DNA of 51,878 nucleotides, taken from positions 1 through 51,878 of the forward strand of contig CAVEOA010000013.1 of assembly GCA_963617205.1 (NCBI GenBank), in the 5' to 3' direction. Below, piece after piece: positions 39,486 through 48,269 of this stretch. Made by a program: the position numbers and the translations under genes. The first letter of the stretch is position 1. Every line of letters begins with the position of its first letter. Below the pieces are notes generated by a model that saw only the letters and a program-made list of their open reading frames with translations, did not search any database and was not told the DNA's origin. The stretch comes from UBA11524 sp963617205. GTDB lineage: Bacteria > Bacillota > Clostridia > Christensenellales > Aristaeellaceae.

Positions 39486-40964
39486 TTATGCAAGTCGGTT
39501 GGATTCCTGATTCAGCGCACGAAGATGGTTGGTCAGCGCTGGCGTAATGGCGTTGGGCTTCATGCGCCATGCCCAGTTGCCGCCGACGGTGCCGGGCAGA
39601 TTCATGCGCGCATCGTTGCCCAGATGCAGCACGTCCTGCATGGGAATGACAGCCATCCTGCACGGGCTCTGCAGCACGCAGCGGATAAATGCCTCGATGC
39701 CGTCATCAATCGTGTCGAAATGCAGGTAGTCCTTCGCACTCTTCAGCGTCTGTTCGTCGGCAGAGGCAAGGAAGCCGCCGGTTGTGTCGTTATCGTGCGT
39801 TCCGGTGTAGGCGACGGCGTTCTCCGTCCAGTTGGCGGGGAAGTGCATATTTTCCTTGGGGTCGCCGCCGAAACCGAAGGCAGCCACCTTCATGCCCGGA
39901 TAACCGGTATAGGCAAGCAGCTTCGTGACGCGTTCGCTCTGTACGCCAAGGTCCTCGGCAATGACCTGCAGCTTCGGCAGCTCCTTCTTCAGGATGCGGA
40001 AGAGCTTCTTTCCGGGGCCGACGACCCACTTGCCGTTTCTGGCGTTCTGCGCGCCGTGCGGAATGGAGTAGTAATTCGCGAAGCCGATGAAATGGTCGAT
40101 GCGCACGATGTCGTACAGGCGGCTCATGCCACGCATGCGGTCGACCCACCAGTCGTAATGGTGGAAATACAGGTACGTCCAGCGGTATAGCGGATTCCCC
40201 CAAAGCTGTCCGTCTGCGGAGAAGCAATCAGGTGGAACACCGGCGACGCGCTTCGGCACGCGGTTGCGGTCAAGCTGGAAGACCTCGGGGTGCGTCCACG
40301 CGTCGGCGCTGTCTTCGGCGACGTAAATGGGCATGTCGCCGAAAAGCTGAATCCCCTTGCCGTTGCAGTATGCTTTCAGCTCGCCCCACTGGCGGAAGAA
40401 CAGAAATTGGCAGAAGACGTGATAGCGCACTTCTTCGTCCAGCGCGATGCGGTATTGCATGAGCGCTTTCTTTTTGCGGAGCTTGATGTCTGCGTCCGGC
40501 CATTGCTGCCACGCCTTGCCGTGGAAGTGCTTCTTGAGCGCAATGAACAGCGCGTAGTCCAGCACCCACTTCTCATCGCGGATGAACTGGCAGATGTCCG
40601 GCAACAGCTGCTTTTCGCTCTCCTTGAAGGCTCGGCGGAGCAGCGCCTCCTTGCTTGCGCGAGCCTCATCAAAGGCAACGCGGTCATCGCGATCGGGGAC
40701 AAATTGCTCGCCCTTTTCAAGGTGGACAAGACCATCGCTGGCGAGCTTGTCGATGGAAATCAGCATCGGGTTTCCGGCGTAGACGCTGGCTGACTGGTAG
40801 GGCGATTCGCCGTAGCCGGTGGGCCCCAGCGGCAGCACCTGCCAGAGCGTCATGCCGCAGTCATGGAGAAAATCGGCGAATGCATACGCCTCTTTGCCGA
40901 GGCTGCCGATGCCGCCGGGACCAGGCAGGGAAGTGATGTGCATCAAAATCCCGCTTTGTCGCAT
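39486..40964 (-). CDS. malQ: 4-alpha-glucanotransferase (amylomaltase)
   Basis: A 492-residue GH77 enzyme that moves glucan chains between maltodextrins. Motifs: GILMHITSLPGPGGIGSLG at the start, LPLGPTGYGESPYQSASVYAGNP, YDIVRIDHFIGF with the nucleophile aspartate, VIAEDLG with the acid/base glutamate and YTGTHDNDTT with the third carboxylate. ATG 40964 has only a weak ribosome site (AAGGAT); TTG 40973 is a possible alternative. A LacI-type operator lies 58 bases upstream, so malQ-glgP may form a separately controlled unit. Confidence 0.96.
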   Translation of the reverse strand: MRQSGILMHITSLPGPGGIGSLGKEAYAFADFLHDCGMTLWQVLPLGPTGYGESPYQSASVYAGNPMLISIDKLASDGLVHLEKGEQFVPDRDDRVAFDEARASKEALLRRAFKESEKQLLPDICQFIRDEKWVLDYALFIALKKHFHGKAWQQWPDADIKLRKKKALMQYRIALDEEVRYHVFCQFLFFRQWGELKAYCNGKGIQLFGDMPIYVAEDSADAWTHPEVFQLDRNRVPKRVAGVPPDCFSADGQLWGNPLYRWTYLYFHHYDWWVDRMRGMSRLYDIVRIDHFIGFANYYSIPHGAQNARNGKWVVGPGKKLFRILKKELPKLQVIAEDLGVQSERVTKLLAYTGYPGMKVAAFGFGGDPKENMHFPANWTENAVAYTGTHDNDTTGGFLASADEQTLKSAKDYLHFDTIDDGIEAFIRCVLQSPCRMAVIPMQDVLHLGNDARMNLPGTVGGNWAWRMKPNAITPALTNHLRALNQESNRLA

Positions 40965-41021
40965 GAAAATCAAACATCCTTTCGATTGAAAAGGTGAAAA
41001 AGGGGTCGGAGAAAAGAAAAT

Positions 41022-41033
41022 GGAAACGTTTCC
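41022..41033 (-). promoter_or_regulatory. LacI-type operator before malQ
   Basis: A perfect palindrome GGAAACGTTTCC in the malQ upstream region. On the minus strand the surrounding bases give CGGAAACGTTTCCA, almost identical to the site at the lacI promoter. It could also be read as a CcpA cre-like site. Confidence 0.65.
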
Positions 41034-41044
41034 GAAAATGGAGG

Positions 41045-41071
41045 AATAAAATGCGGAAGCAGCTTCCGCAT
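41045..41071 (-). terminator. Terminator after the amylase gene
   Basis: ATGCGGAAGC and GCTTCCGCAT are perfect arms with a one-base centre (41051-41071), followed on the minus strand by TTTATTCC. It separates the amylase from malQ-glgP. Confidence 0.65.
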
Positions 41072-41147
41072 GGGCATTCCCCTGAAACAATTCTCTGTCT
41101 GGCTGAAAAATCCTTCTTTTCAGGCGCAGAACAGGGCAGAAGGCGCT

Positions 41148-42644
41148 TCATTCGATGCGCAGAATCGCGCAGGAAAGCGGCAAAAGCGCAATGCTCGATT
41201 CGCCCCAATCAGCCGTGCCGACCGTGCCAACCAGCGTGCATGTGCCGAGGGATTGCAGGTCGGCAGCGATGGTCTCCGCCTGACTGACATTGATGGCGAC
41301 AGCGACCTTGCTGCCGCCGTCCGTGACCGTGTAGAGGCAGATGGCAGCATTGCCGCCGTCCAGCGCCTGCATTTCGCCTCGGGTCAGTTCCGGCGCGAGG
41401 TTGCGCAGTGCAATCAGCTGCCGATAGAAGTTCAGCAGGCTGTCGGGATCGTCCGTCTGTTCCGCAACCCCTTCCGTCAGGCGTTGTGACTGATCGGCAT
41501 TGGCAGGCGCCTTGCACCATGTGCTCTCGTCGGACGACCAGACCATCGGCAGTCGCTTGTTCTCATCGATGCCGGAGCCTGACATGCCAAGCTCCTCGCC
41601 GTAGTAGACCGTCGGCACGCCGGGCATCAGCAGATACAACAGCGCGGCAGCCTTCTCGTTGCCGACCTTCGAGCGGAGCATCCCGCGCGATCGCGCCATG
41701 TCATGATTGCTCAGGAAGGGCGCATCCAGCGAATCGGGCGACGTCGCGTGCAGCCGCTGATTCCAGTCTGCCTGCAGGCTCGCCACTGTCGCGCCGCTGC
41801 CATTCAGTGCACCCTTCACGAAGCGTCCCGTGCTGTCCGCCGCAGGAAAGTTGAACAGGCTGTCAATGCCGCTTTCGTAGAGCGTCAGTATATTCGCCTC
41901 GTCCGTCCACGCTTCGCCGACAAGGTAGCAATCGGGGTCGTTTGCCTTCGCTGTGTCGCAGAGGAAGCGCATAAAATCAGCCGTTGAGGCGTTTGCACCG
42001 GTGTAGTAGCTCGTAACGGCGTCGAGACGGAATCCACCAACGCCGTGCGACTGCCAAAATGCGATGATGCTGGCAAATTCTGCACGCAGCGACGCGCTGT
42101 CGAGGTTGAAATCCGGCATATGGCTGCCGAACTGCCCCTCATACCACCAGTTGCAGCCGCTGATTTTGTGGCGGTTGGTGCCTTCCTCATTGTAGAACAC
42201 GTACCAGTCGGTCGTATCGCCGGTGCGCGAGAAGAACTTGTCATCACAGGCAGCGGTGAACCACGGATGCTGGTTCGAGGAGTGGTTCAGCACAAGGTCG
42301 AGGATAACGGTGATGCCGCGCTCGGCACAGGCGGCGGTTAAGTGGTCGAAATCATCGAGCGTGCCGAAGTCGGGATCGACTGCGTAGTAGTCGGTGACGT
42401 CGTACTTATGATAGCTGGGCGATGGATGAATGGGTGTGAGCCAGATCTGCCGCACGCCCAGCGAGGCGATATAATCCAGCCGGTCAATGATGCCCTGCAA
42501 ATCGCCGATACCGTCGCCGTTGGCATCGCTGAACGAGCCAACGAAGATTTCATACGTTACGCCGAGAGTGGGGGAGTCGGCAGAGGCAGGAAGCATGCCG
42601 ACCATTAGCATGATGGCGAGCAATGTGGAAATAAGCTTGCGCAT
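41148..42644 (-). CDS. Secreted GH13 alpha-amylase-like glycosidase
   Basis: A 498-residue GH13 enzyme. The signal peptide MRKLISTLLAIMLMVGMLPASA ends near residue 22, in two parts hydrophobic and then ASA; no lipobox, so it should be released. Catalytic residues: D208 in GGFRLDAV, E244 in YLVGEAW and D315 in FLSNHDM; region I is DLVLNHSS (116-123). The calcium-type DANGDGIGD occurs at 40-48. It would cut starch or dextrins outside the cell for uptake by the neighbouring ABC transporter. ATG 42644 is chosen at the signal peptide; an upstream in-frame ATG at 42698 adds a segment without a ribosome site. Confidence 0.92.
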   Translation of the reverse strand: MRKLISTLLAIMLMVGMLPASADSPTLGVTYEIFVGSFSDANGDGIGDLQGIIDRLDYIASLGVRQIWLTPIHPSPSYHKYDVTDYYAVDPDFGTLDDFDHLTAACAERGITVILDLVLNHSSNQHPWFTAACDDKFFSRTGDTTDWYVFYNEEGTNRHKISGCNWWYEGQFGSHMPDFNLDSASLRAEFASIIAFWQSHGVGGFRLDAVTSYYTGANASTADFMRFLCDTAKANDPDCYLVGEAWTDEANILTLYESGIDSLFNFPAADSTGRFVKGALNGSGATVASLQADWNQRLHATSPDSLDAPFLSNHDMARSRGMLRSKVGNEKAAALLYLLMPGVPTVYYGEELGMSGSGIDENKRLPMVWSSDESTWCKAPANADQSQRLTEGVAEQTDDPDSLLNFYRQLIALRNLAPELTRGEMQALDGGNAAICLYTVTDGGSKVAVAINVSQAETIAADLQSLGTCTLVGTVGTADWGESSIALLPLSCAILRIE

Positions 42645-42700
42645 GATGAACACCCCCACTTTTTTGACTTGCTGTATGAATTTCATGCCTGCGGGCACGA

Positions 42701-42727
42701 CCAGAGGGCTTTGCTGTCACCCTCTGG
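42701..42727 (-). other. Intercistronic hairpin between malG-like gene and amylase
   Basis: CCAGAGGG and CCCTCTGG form a perfect 8-bp stem with an 11-base loop and no U-run. It may protect or process the mRNA. Confidence 0.4.
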
Positions 42728-42756
42728 ACTGCTTCGCAATGCACGTTTGACCCGTT

Positions 42757-43713
42757 TTACCCCTTCACTGAACCGCCAGTGATGCCTTCCACATAGAACT
42801 TCTGCATGATGACGAACAGAATCGAAATCGGAATGGACACAATCACACCGCCTGCGCAGAATTGCGCGAAGTAGTTATTGCGATTGACCTTGTCAACCAT
42901 CGAGTAAAGCCCCAGCGCGACCGTTTTGCTGACGGATGTGCCGCTTGTCATCATCAAATCGGCAAAGACGAAGTCCATCCATGGCGTCAGGAACGAGTTG
43001 ATGACCGTGTAGACGATGATGGGTTTCGACAGCGGCAGGATAATCTTCCAGAAAACGGTAAACTCGTTCGCGCCTTCCAGATAGGCGGATTCGCGCAGAG
43101 ACTTGCTGACCGTGTCGAAGAATCCCTTCGCAATCAGGTAGCCCATGCCCGAGCCGGCGCTGTAGACAATCACCAGACCGGTCAGCGTGCCTGTCAGTCC
43201 GAATTCCTTCATGATGAAGTACACCGCAATCATGCTCAGGAAGCCCGGGAAGAGATTCAGGATGATTGCGACATTCATCATGGGCTTGCGTGCCTTGAAG
43301 CGCATACAGGACATGGCGTAGGCGACCATCAGCACGAACAGGGTTGAGATGACGCACGTGAAGCATGCAACAATGAACGTGTTAAGCATCCATCGCGGGA
43401 ACTGGTTGACAGAATCCGGCACAAGAAGCGCCTTGTAATGGTCAAGCGTGTACGCCTTCGGGAAGAAGGTTGACAGGTTCGGTCCTTTGTCGACGCCGAA
43501 GGACGTGACAACCAGCCACAGAATCGGAATCAGCCAGAACGCCGCCAGCAGCGCCAGCACAACGTGGCGTACGGTCAGTCGGGCGAACTTCGCAGGCGTC
43601 AGGCGGTGCTTGTCGTGATTGCGGAGCGCCTCGGCACGGATGGCAGCTTCCTCGCGCGCGAGTGCCGCATGCTTCTCCTGCTCCGGCAGATGGTCGTATT
43701 TCGTTGTACTCAT
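42757..43713 (-). CDS. Maltodextrin ABC transporter permease (MalG-like)
   Basis: A 318-residue permease with six membrane helices and the cytoplasmic ATPase-docking EAA loop ESAYLEGANEFTVFWKI followed by LPLSKPII. A charged N-terminal tail of about 45 residues precedes helix 1. The C-terminus ends YVEGITGGSVKG, the usual MalG ending (GLTAGAVKG type). The start overlaps the MalF-like gene by 4 bases. No ATPase is encoded in the locus, so a shared MsmX-type ATPase elsewhere is likely. Confidence 0.93.
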   Translation of the reverse strand: MSTTKYDHLPEQEKHAALAREEAAIRAEALRNHDKHRLTPAKFARLTVRHVVLALLAAFWLIPILWLVVTSFGVDKGPNLSTFFPKAYTLDHYKALLVPDSVNQFPRWMLNTFIVACFTCVISTLFVLMVAYAMSCMRFKARKPMMNVAIILNLFPGFLSMIAVYFIMKEFGLTGTLTGLVIVYSAGSGMGYLIAKGFFDTVSKSLRESAYLEGANEFTVFWKIILPLSKPIIVYTVINSFLTPWMDFVFADLMMTSGTSVSKTVALGLYSMVDKVNRNNYFAQFCAGGVIVSIPISILFVIMQKFYVEGITGGSVKG

Positions 43714-45167
43714 TGGAAGCTCTCCTCCTTATCGCCCTTAATCATGCGGCTGAAGGCAACCAGCGTCAGGATAGCGCAGACAACGAAGACGAGGATGCCG
43801 ATGACGGATGCCATCTTGTAGTTGCTCTGATCCTGCGTCAGGCGATACAGCCATGTTACCAGCAGGTCAACCTCGGTGGCGTTTGCGTTTGCCATCAGCT
43901 GGTCGGATGTCGTATACACATCGCGGCTGAGCAGCCAGATGACGTTGAAGTTGTTGATGTTCGCAACGAGCGAATTGACCAGCGACGGTCCGGTAATGAA
44001 GAGGATGTACGGCATGGTGATGGATTTGAAGGACTGCCATGCGTTTGCGCCGTCAATGCGCGCCGCCTCAAGCAGCTCGGTCGGGATATTCATCAGGATG
44101 CCGGTCGCAATCAGCATCTGATAGGGGATGCCGACCCAGATGTTGATAAGAATAATCATTGGGCGCGCCCATGCCGGATGCGTCAGGAATGGAATGTAAT
44201 TCGCCGTCGGAATTGCGCCGATGGAGAACAGCCAGTCCGTGATGCCAAGGTTCTTGCAGATGGTGTTGACGATGCCGAGGTCGGCGAAGAAATTGCGGAC
44301 GAGCAGCAGCGAAACGAACTGCGGCACCGCCATCGCGACCATAAAGCATGTGCGCCAGAATCGCTTGCACTTCGTGTTGCGGTTGTTGATGAGCATCGCC
44401 ATCAGGATGCCGCCGATATAGCATGTGAAGGTTGCCAGCACTGCCCAAATCAGCGTCCACGCCAGCACGCGCACGAACGCATACGCAAAGGAGCTGTCGG
44501 CTGTCATCGCGGTCAGCTTGCTGAAGTTGTCCAGCCCGACCCACGTGAAGAGCTTCGCCGGCGGCAGGTGATTGCGGTCGTAGTTCGTGAAGCCGATGAG
44601 AATCATGACGATGAGCGGGATGATCGTGAACAGCACGACGCCAAGCACCGGCAGCGTCAGCAGTGTGCGATAGAACTTCTGGTCAAGCGCATCGCTGAGG
44701 TCATCACGGAAGGTGTTGACGTGCTTGCCGTTCCTGGCGGTCAATTCGACCTCGCGTGCGTTGCGGATGTTGCGCATCCATAGGATAACCGCAGTGATGA
44801 GCAGCACAACGCCCAGCACGCCGAACAGCAAAATCAGGAAGGAGTTATCATAATCGTTAAACTCCATCTGCTTTGTTTCCTTGTTGTAGGCGCGAACCTG
44901 CTGCACTGTGCCGAGCGTCGAGAGCTTGCCCATGTACGGAAAGAAGAACGCGGGAAACACGTACAGAATGGCCGCCTGAACCAGGCAGATCAGGAAACCC
45001 TTCAAATACTGCTTTCTCGCAAAGCAACTGGCGCCGCATACGAGCGCGGAGAGCTTTACATAGATGTCACCATCAGCAAAGGCACGGAATGTGCCGGTGA
45101 AAAATCCTGCAATCGCCGAGAAAAACCGTGCGATGCCGGATTGCTTTTTCGTTTCGGTTAAACTCAT
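43710..45167 (-). CDS. Maltodextrin ABC transporter permease (MalF-like)
   Basis: A 485-residue permease longer than typical 290-residue sugar permeases because of an N-terminal section: amphipathic stretch, two extra membrane helices (about 57-80 and 110-132) and a soluble loop before the permease domain. The EAA loop is ELLEAARIDGANAWQSFKSI followed by TMPYI. This domain order matches clostridial MalF/MdxF proteins. ATG 45167 is chosen over 45173 because GGGAGG then sits at 9 bases. It pairs with the MalG-like permease. Confidence 0.92.
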   Translation of the reverse strand: MSLTETKKQSGIARFFSAIAGFFTGTFRAFADGDIYVKLSALVCGASCFARKQYLKGFLICLVQAAILYVFPAFFFPYMGKLSTLGTVQQVRAYNKETKQMEFNDYDNSFLILLFGVLGVVLLITAVILWMRNIRNAREVELTARNGKHVNTFRDDLSDALDQKFYRTLLTLPVLGVVLFTIIPLIVMILIGFTNYDRNHLPPAKLFTWVGLDNFSKLTAMTADSSFAYAFVRVLAWTLIWAVLATFTCYIGGILMAMLINNRNTKCKRFWRTCFMVAMAVPQFVSLLLVRNFFADLGIVNTICKNLGITDWLFSIGAIPTANYIPFLTHPAWARPMIILINIWVGIPYQMLIATGILMNIPTELLEAARIDGANAWQSFKSITMPYILFITGPSLVNSLVANINNFNVIWLLSRDVYTTSDQLMANANATEVDLLVTWLYRLTQDQSNYKMASVIGILVFVVCAILTLVAFSRMIKGDKEESFQ

Positions 45168-45193
45168 CTGCATCTGCCTCCCTGATACTTCAT

Positions 45194-45238
45194 AAAAAGA
45201 GAGCCGCTCCGCTCAACTGCGTGAGTAAGCGGAGCGGC
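45194..45238 (-). terminator. Hairpin between malE-like and malF-like genes
   Basis: On the minus strand GCCGCTCCGCT and AGCGGAGCGGC form a perfect 11-bp stem followed by TCTCTTTTTATG. Such leaky terminators raise binding-protein output over permeases. Confidence 0.75.
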
Positions 45239-45261
45239 AGGAAAATGCCTTGGAAGACGGA

Positions 45262-46488
45262 TTACAGGTCGCCAGGTGCGGTGATGCCGGCAACAGCGTT
45301 GTCCAGCAGGGTCTGCAGGTCGGTATTGTCAGGATTGCCGTTGACGATGATCTTGCCCAGCGCAGCAGCCGGATCCCAATACTTGCTGCCGACGCGCTGC
45401 ACGGTGGAGAAGGCAGACTGGGCAGCCAGCGCGGCGATTGCCGGAGCAGCCTGAACAGCGTCAGACGCAGCAGCATTCACGTTGGACGGACCCTGACCGC
45501 GAATCTCGAAGCGGGAAATCTGGCTCTCTTCGTTCGTCATGTACTCGGCGAAGAGCATAGCGTCGTAGACATTGGCAGAGTAGGGGTTCACGCCCACGAG
45601 CTTGAAGCCGGCGAAGGAAGCCATCTGCACCTGCTGACCAGCGACGGTGTACGTCGGCAGCTTGCAGGCAGCGTAGTTGTCGCCCCATGCTTCCTGAGCG
45701 ACGGTCGCGTTCCAGGTGCCGGACACGCCGGCGATGATGGAGCCATCCTTCACGCCAGCCACGAAGGGATCGGAGTCCGCCTCACGGAAGCCGGGGTTGG
45801 AGGTGACGGCAAGCAGCGCTTCAACGACCTGCACGCCGGTAATGGCGGTGTCGGTCGCGTTCCAGTTGCAGGTGTTGGTGACGCCGTCATCCAGAACATG
45901 CATGTCCAGACCGGCACCTGCGAAGAAGGAGTAAATGTACCAGCCGTTGCTCATCGGGAAGCCGACGTACTTACCGGCGGATGCAGCCTTTTCCAGCATG
46001 GTATCGAGGGTCTGCACGTCCTCCTCGGTGAAGTATTCTTTGTTGTAGAACATGAAGTAGCCGTTGTCAGCGGTCGCCGGATAGGCGTAGAGGTTGCCGT
46101 CCGTGCCGGTCGCGGCTAGGACAGAGCCAGCTTCAGCACCGCCGTTCGCCTCGATGATGGCATCGGCGTTCTCAACGACCTGCATCAGCGCGTTGGCGTT
46201 GTACAGGGAGTTGAACTGGTCATCCGCGAACGTGAACACGTCAGCAGCCGCCTCAACGTCGTTCAGGACGCGCTTGGAGCAGTCGCCTTCGGTCTGGATA
46301 TCCACGGAGATGTCATACGTCTTCTCGGGATGCGCCGCCTTGAAGTTCTCGATGACGCCGTTGATCCACTCGATGTCCTGGTTGTCGCCAACCCACACGC
46401 GCAGGGAAACGGTCTCTTCCGCAGATGCGAAGCTGCACACGGACAGCACCATCACCGCAGCAAGAACCAGAGCCAGCAGCTTTTTCAT
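45262..46488 (-). CDS. Maltodextrin-binding extracellular protein (MalE-like)
   Basis: A 408-residue solute-binding protein (family 1). The signal peptide MKKLLALVLAAVMVLSVC continues SFASAEE; a cysteine is present but LSVC is a poor lipobox, so anchoring is uncertain. The mature part has LRVWVGDNQDIEWINGVIENFKAAHP and DVFTFADDQFNSLYNANAL, followed by aromatic-rich stretches (SNGWYIYSFFAG, GYFMFYNKEYF) suited to sugar binding. AGGAGGT precedes ATG 46488; a longer open frame upstream lies in the lacI gap. It is separated from the permeases by a hairpin. Confidence 0.93.
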   Translation of the reverse strand: MKKLLALVLAAVMVLSVCSFASAEETVSLRVWVGDNQDIEWINGVIENFKAAHPEKTYDISVDIQTEGDCSKRVLNDVEAAADVFTFADDQFNSLYNANALMQVVENADAIIEANGGAEAGSVLAATGTDGNLYAYPATADNGYFMFYNKEYFTEEDVQTLDTMLEKAASAGKYVGFPMSNGWYIYSFFAGAGLDMHVLDDGVTNTCNWNATDTAITGVQVVEALLAVTSNPGFREADSDPFVAGVKDGSIIAGVSGTWNATVAQEAWGDNYAACKLPTYTVAGQQVQMASFAGFKLVGVNPYSANVYDAMLFAEYMTNEESQISRFEIRGQGPSNVNAAASDAVQAAPAIAALAAQSAFSTVQRVGSKYWDPAAALGKIIVNGNPDNTDLQTLLDNAVAGITAPGDL

Positions 46489-46574
46489 AAGAATTACCTC
46501 CTCTTCTATCTCACGCGATGACTTCGCCGTACGGACGATTCCGCCAGAGCAGAAGCTCGCGAGGATGAACAAAA

Positions 46575-47588
46575 TCAGGCTGATGTCCGGGCGGATTCCC
46601 GAATCAGCAGCTTCGCCGGAACTGCGATGTGCCGCGGCGGCGCGTCTGATTCGAGCATCTCCATCAGCAGGTGGACGCTTTCACGGGCAATTTCGGCGAT
46701 GGGCTGTTCAACCGTCGTCAGGCGCGGAATGAAGTATTTGCCCATCTCGATGCCGTCAAAGCCGATGACGCCGACATCCTCCGGCACGCGCCTGCCAATG
46801 TCTGCCAAAGCACGGATGACGCCCATTGCAACCGTGTCCGACATGCAGAAGACGGCGGTCGTGTCAGGATGCGTGGCGAAGAAGGCGCGCGTGGTGTCGT
46901 AGGCGTCCTTCAGGGAGAAGCGGCACTCAATGTAACGTTCGTCATCGAAGGGCACGTCAGCGTCGGCAAGCGCCTGCATTGCGCCAGCGTAACGCCGTGC
47001 AAAGCCATCCGTGCCGAAACGGTTGCCGCCGAACACGGCGATTTTGCGGTGACCGGCATCCAGCAGGAGCTGCATGGCGTTGTGACCCATCTGTCGCTCG
47101 TTGGTGAAAACGCTTCCTGCGCGGGCGAGCGGTGCGCCCTCCGCGTTTGCAGTGGCGAACACCATCGGCACGTCGAGCCCCTCGAGCATCTTTGCGCGGT
47201 CGTCGATGCGGCTGCCGAGAAAGATGAAGCCGCTGACGCGCTTCTCATGCCAAAGCTGTGTCGCTGCCTGAAATTCATCCGCCTTTTCATCGATAAACTC
47301 AGTCAGGAAGGCAGGCGCAAAGTCGCGTGCGTATTGCAGCATCGCTTCGGCAAGCGCGTTTAGAAACGGATTCTGCCGTCCGCGGAGAATCAGCGCAACG
47401 GTCTCGGAATCCGGCTGCTTCAGACCTCGTGCGTTTGCATTGCCGACGAAGTGGTTCGCCGCCATGACCTGTTCGACTTTTTCGCGTGTCTTCGGGCTTA
47501 CATCCGGTCGATGATTCAGCACGCGAGAAACGGTCGTGATGCTGACGCCGGCGAGGTGCGCGATATCACGGATGGTACAGATTTTCAA
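46575..47588 (-). CDS. LacI family regulator of the maltodextrin locus
   Basis: A 337-residue repressor. The helix-turn-helix and hinge are TIRDIAHLAGVSITTVSRVLNH (split by the turn) and SPKTREKVEQVMAANHF; the rest is a periplasmic-binding-protein-like sensor domain ending with VEQPIAEIAR and a PAKLLIRES tail. The start is TTG 47588, 8 bases after GGAGGAGG; the ATG-started frame at 47672 would begin upstream of the operator and is rejected. It is first in the locus, behind a promoter with its own operator. Confidence 0.94.
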   Translation of the reverse strand: MKICTIRDIAHLAGVSITTVSRVLNHRPDVSPKTREKVEQVMAANHFVGNANARGLKQPDSETVALILRGRQNPFLNALAEAMLQYARDFAPAFLTEFIDEKADEFQAATQLWHEKRVSGFIFLGSRIDDRAKMLEGLDVPMVFATANAEGAPLARAGSVFTNERQMGHNAMQLLLDAGHRKIAVFGGNRFGTDGFARRYAGAMQALADADVPFDDERYIECRFSLKDAYDTTRAFFATHPDTTAVFCMSDTVAMGVIRALADIGRRVPEDVGVIGFDGIEMGKYFIPRLTTVEQPIAEIARESVHLLMEMLESDAPPRHIAVPAKLLIRESARTSA

Positions 47589-47627
47589 CCGCTGCGCCTC
47601 CTCCGGTTGTTTGATTGCATGTTTGCT

Positions 47628-47652
47628 GGAAACGATGTCGGTAACGTTTCCG
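47628..47652 (-). promoter_or_regulatory. LacI-type operators at the lacI promoter
   Basis: CGGTAACGTTTCCG (47639-47652) is a near-perfect palindrome just after the -10 box. An outer pair GGAAACG (47628-47634) and CGTTTCC (47645-47651) overlaps it with a 10-base gap. Binding would block transcription of lacI and the genes behind it. Confidence 0.7.
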
Positions 47653-47660
47653 GTGACTCT

Positions 47661-47689
47661 ATGGTAGCACAACGCACCCGCAATGTCAA
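47661..47689 (-). promoter_or_regulatory. lacI-mal operon promoter
   Basis: On the minus strand TTGACA (47684-47689), 17 bases, TACCAT (47661-47666). Confidence 0.75.
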
Positions 47690-47824
47690 TAGGAAAAATG
47701 ACGAAAATAGCACGAAAACGTCACAAATTTTCCATTGCATAATTGAGAAGAGGACAGACCGAATCAGACAGACGAAACAGAGATGCAATTTGTTCGGAAA
47801 AGTTGTGAAAAGTTTAAAATTCCC

Positions 47825-47853
47825 TTGACAAGTCGGGCGGAATGTGATAAACT
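47825..47853 (+). promoter_or_regulatory. tRNA-Pro promoter
   Basis: TTGACA (47825-47830), 17 bases, TAAACT (47848-47853), 37 bases before the tRNA. Confidence 0.75.
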
Positions 47854-47890
47854 ATTATTTGTTCGCAAGGAAAGCCCTGCGACGGAATAT

Positions 47891-47964
47891 CTGGGTGTAG
47901 CGCAGTTTGGTAGCGTGCTTGAATGGGGTTCAAGAGGCCGGAAGTTCGAATCTTCTCACCCAGA
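47891..47964 (+). tRNA. tRNA-Pro (anticodon GGG)
   Basis: A 74-base cloverleaf: acceptor CTGGGTG/CACCCAG, D stem GCGC/GCGT, anticodon stem CTTGA/TCAAG with loop ATGGGGT (anticodon GGG), and T arm GGAAG-TTCGAAT-CTTCT. CCA is not encoded. The adjacent integrase makes it a possible attachment site. Confidence 0.97.
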
Positions 47965-47970
47965 CATCGA

Positions 47971-48000
47971 AGCGATTGAAAAAATCGCTTCTTTTTTTGC
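47971..48000 (+). terminator. Terminator of tRNA-Pro
   Basis: AAGCGATT and AATCGCTT form an 8-bp stem with loop GAAAA, followed by CTTTTTTTG. Confidence 0.92.
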
Positions 48001-48034
48001 GTTTCTAGGTGGATTTTAGTCTGATATGGTTATG

Positions 48035-48045
48035 ATTCATGCCAT
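48035..48045 (+). repeat. 11-bp direct repeat, left copy (possible element boundary)
   Basis: ATTCATGCCAT occurs here and again, in the same orientation, at 51849-51859, enclosing integrase, excisionase and helicase. It may be an attachment core, but the match is short. Confidence 0.3.
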
Positions 48046-48156
48046 GCAGTACATATTCTCGCAATCGACGCAGATGTGGGCGCATCCAGCCGCTTGCCCC
48101 TTTTCCTCCCCGAAAACCGTATTTTCGCGTATTTTCACGCCATTTCCGGGGGCAAT

Positions 48157-48244
48157 GGGGTTATAACGGGGTTATAAAATTCGCCCGGAAACCCTTGAAA
48201 TCAGGCGCTTTCGGGGACATGCCGCTGTACCGGCGGGGTTATAA
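48157..48244. repeat. Three GGGGTTATAA repeats near the integrase end
   Basis: Exact copies at 48157-48166, 48168-48177 and 48235-48244, all in the same orientation, in the 270-base gap between tRNA-Pro and the integrase. They resemble arm-type integrase sites at an element end. No gene is seen in this gap. Confidence 0.5.
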
Positions 48245-48269
48245 ATCGTGGGAATCCATCGGTGCGCGC

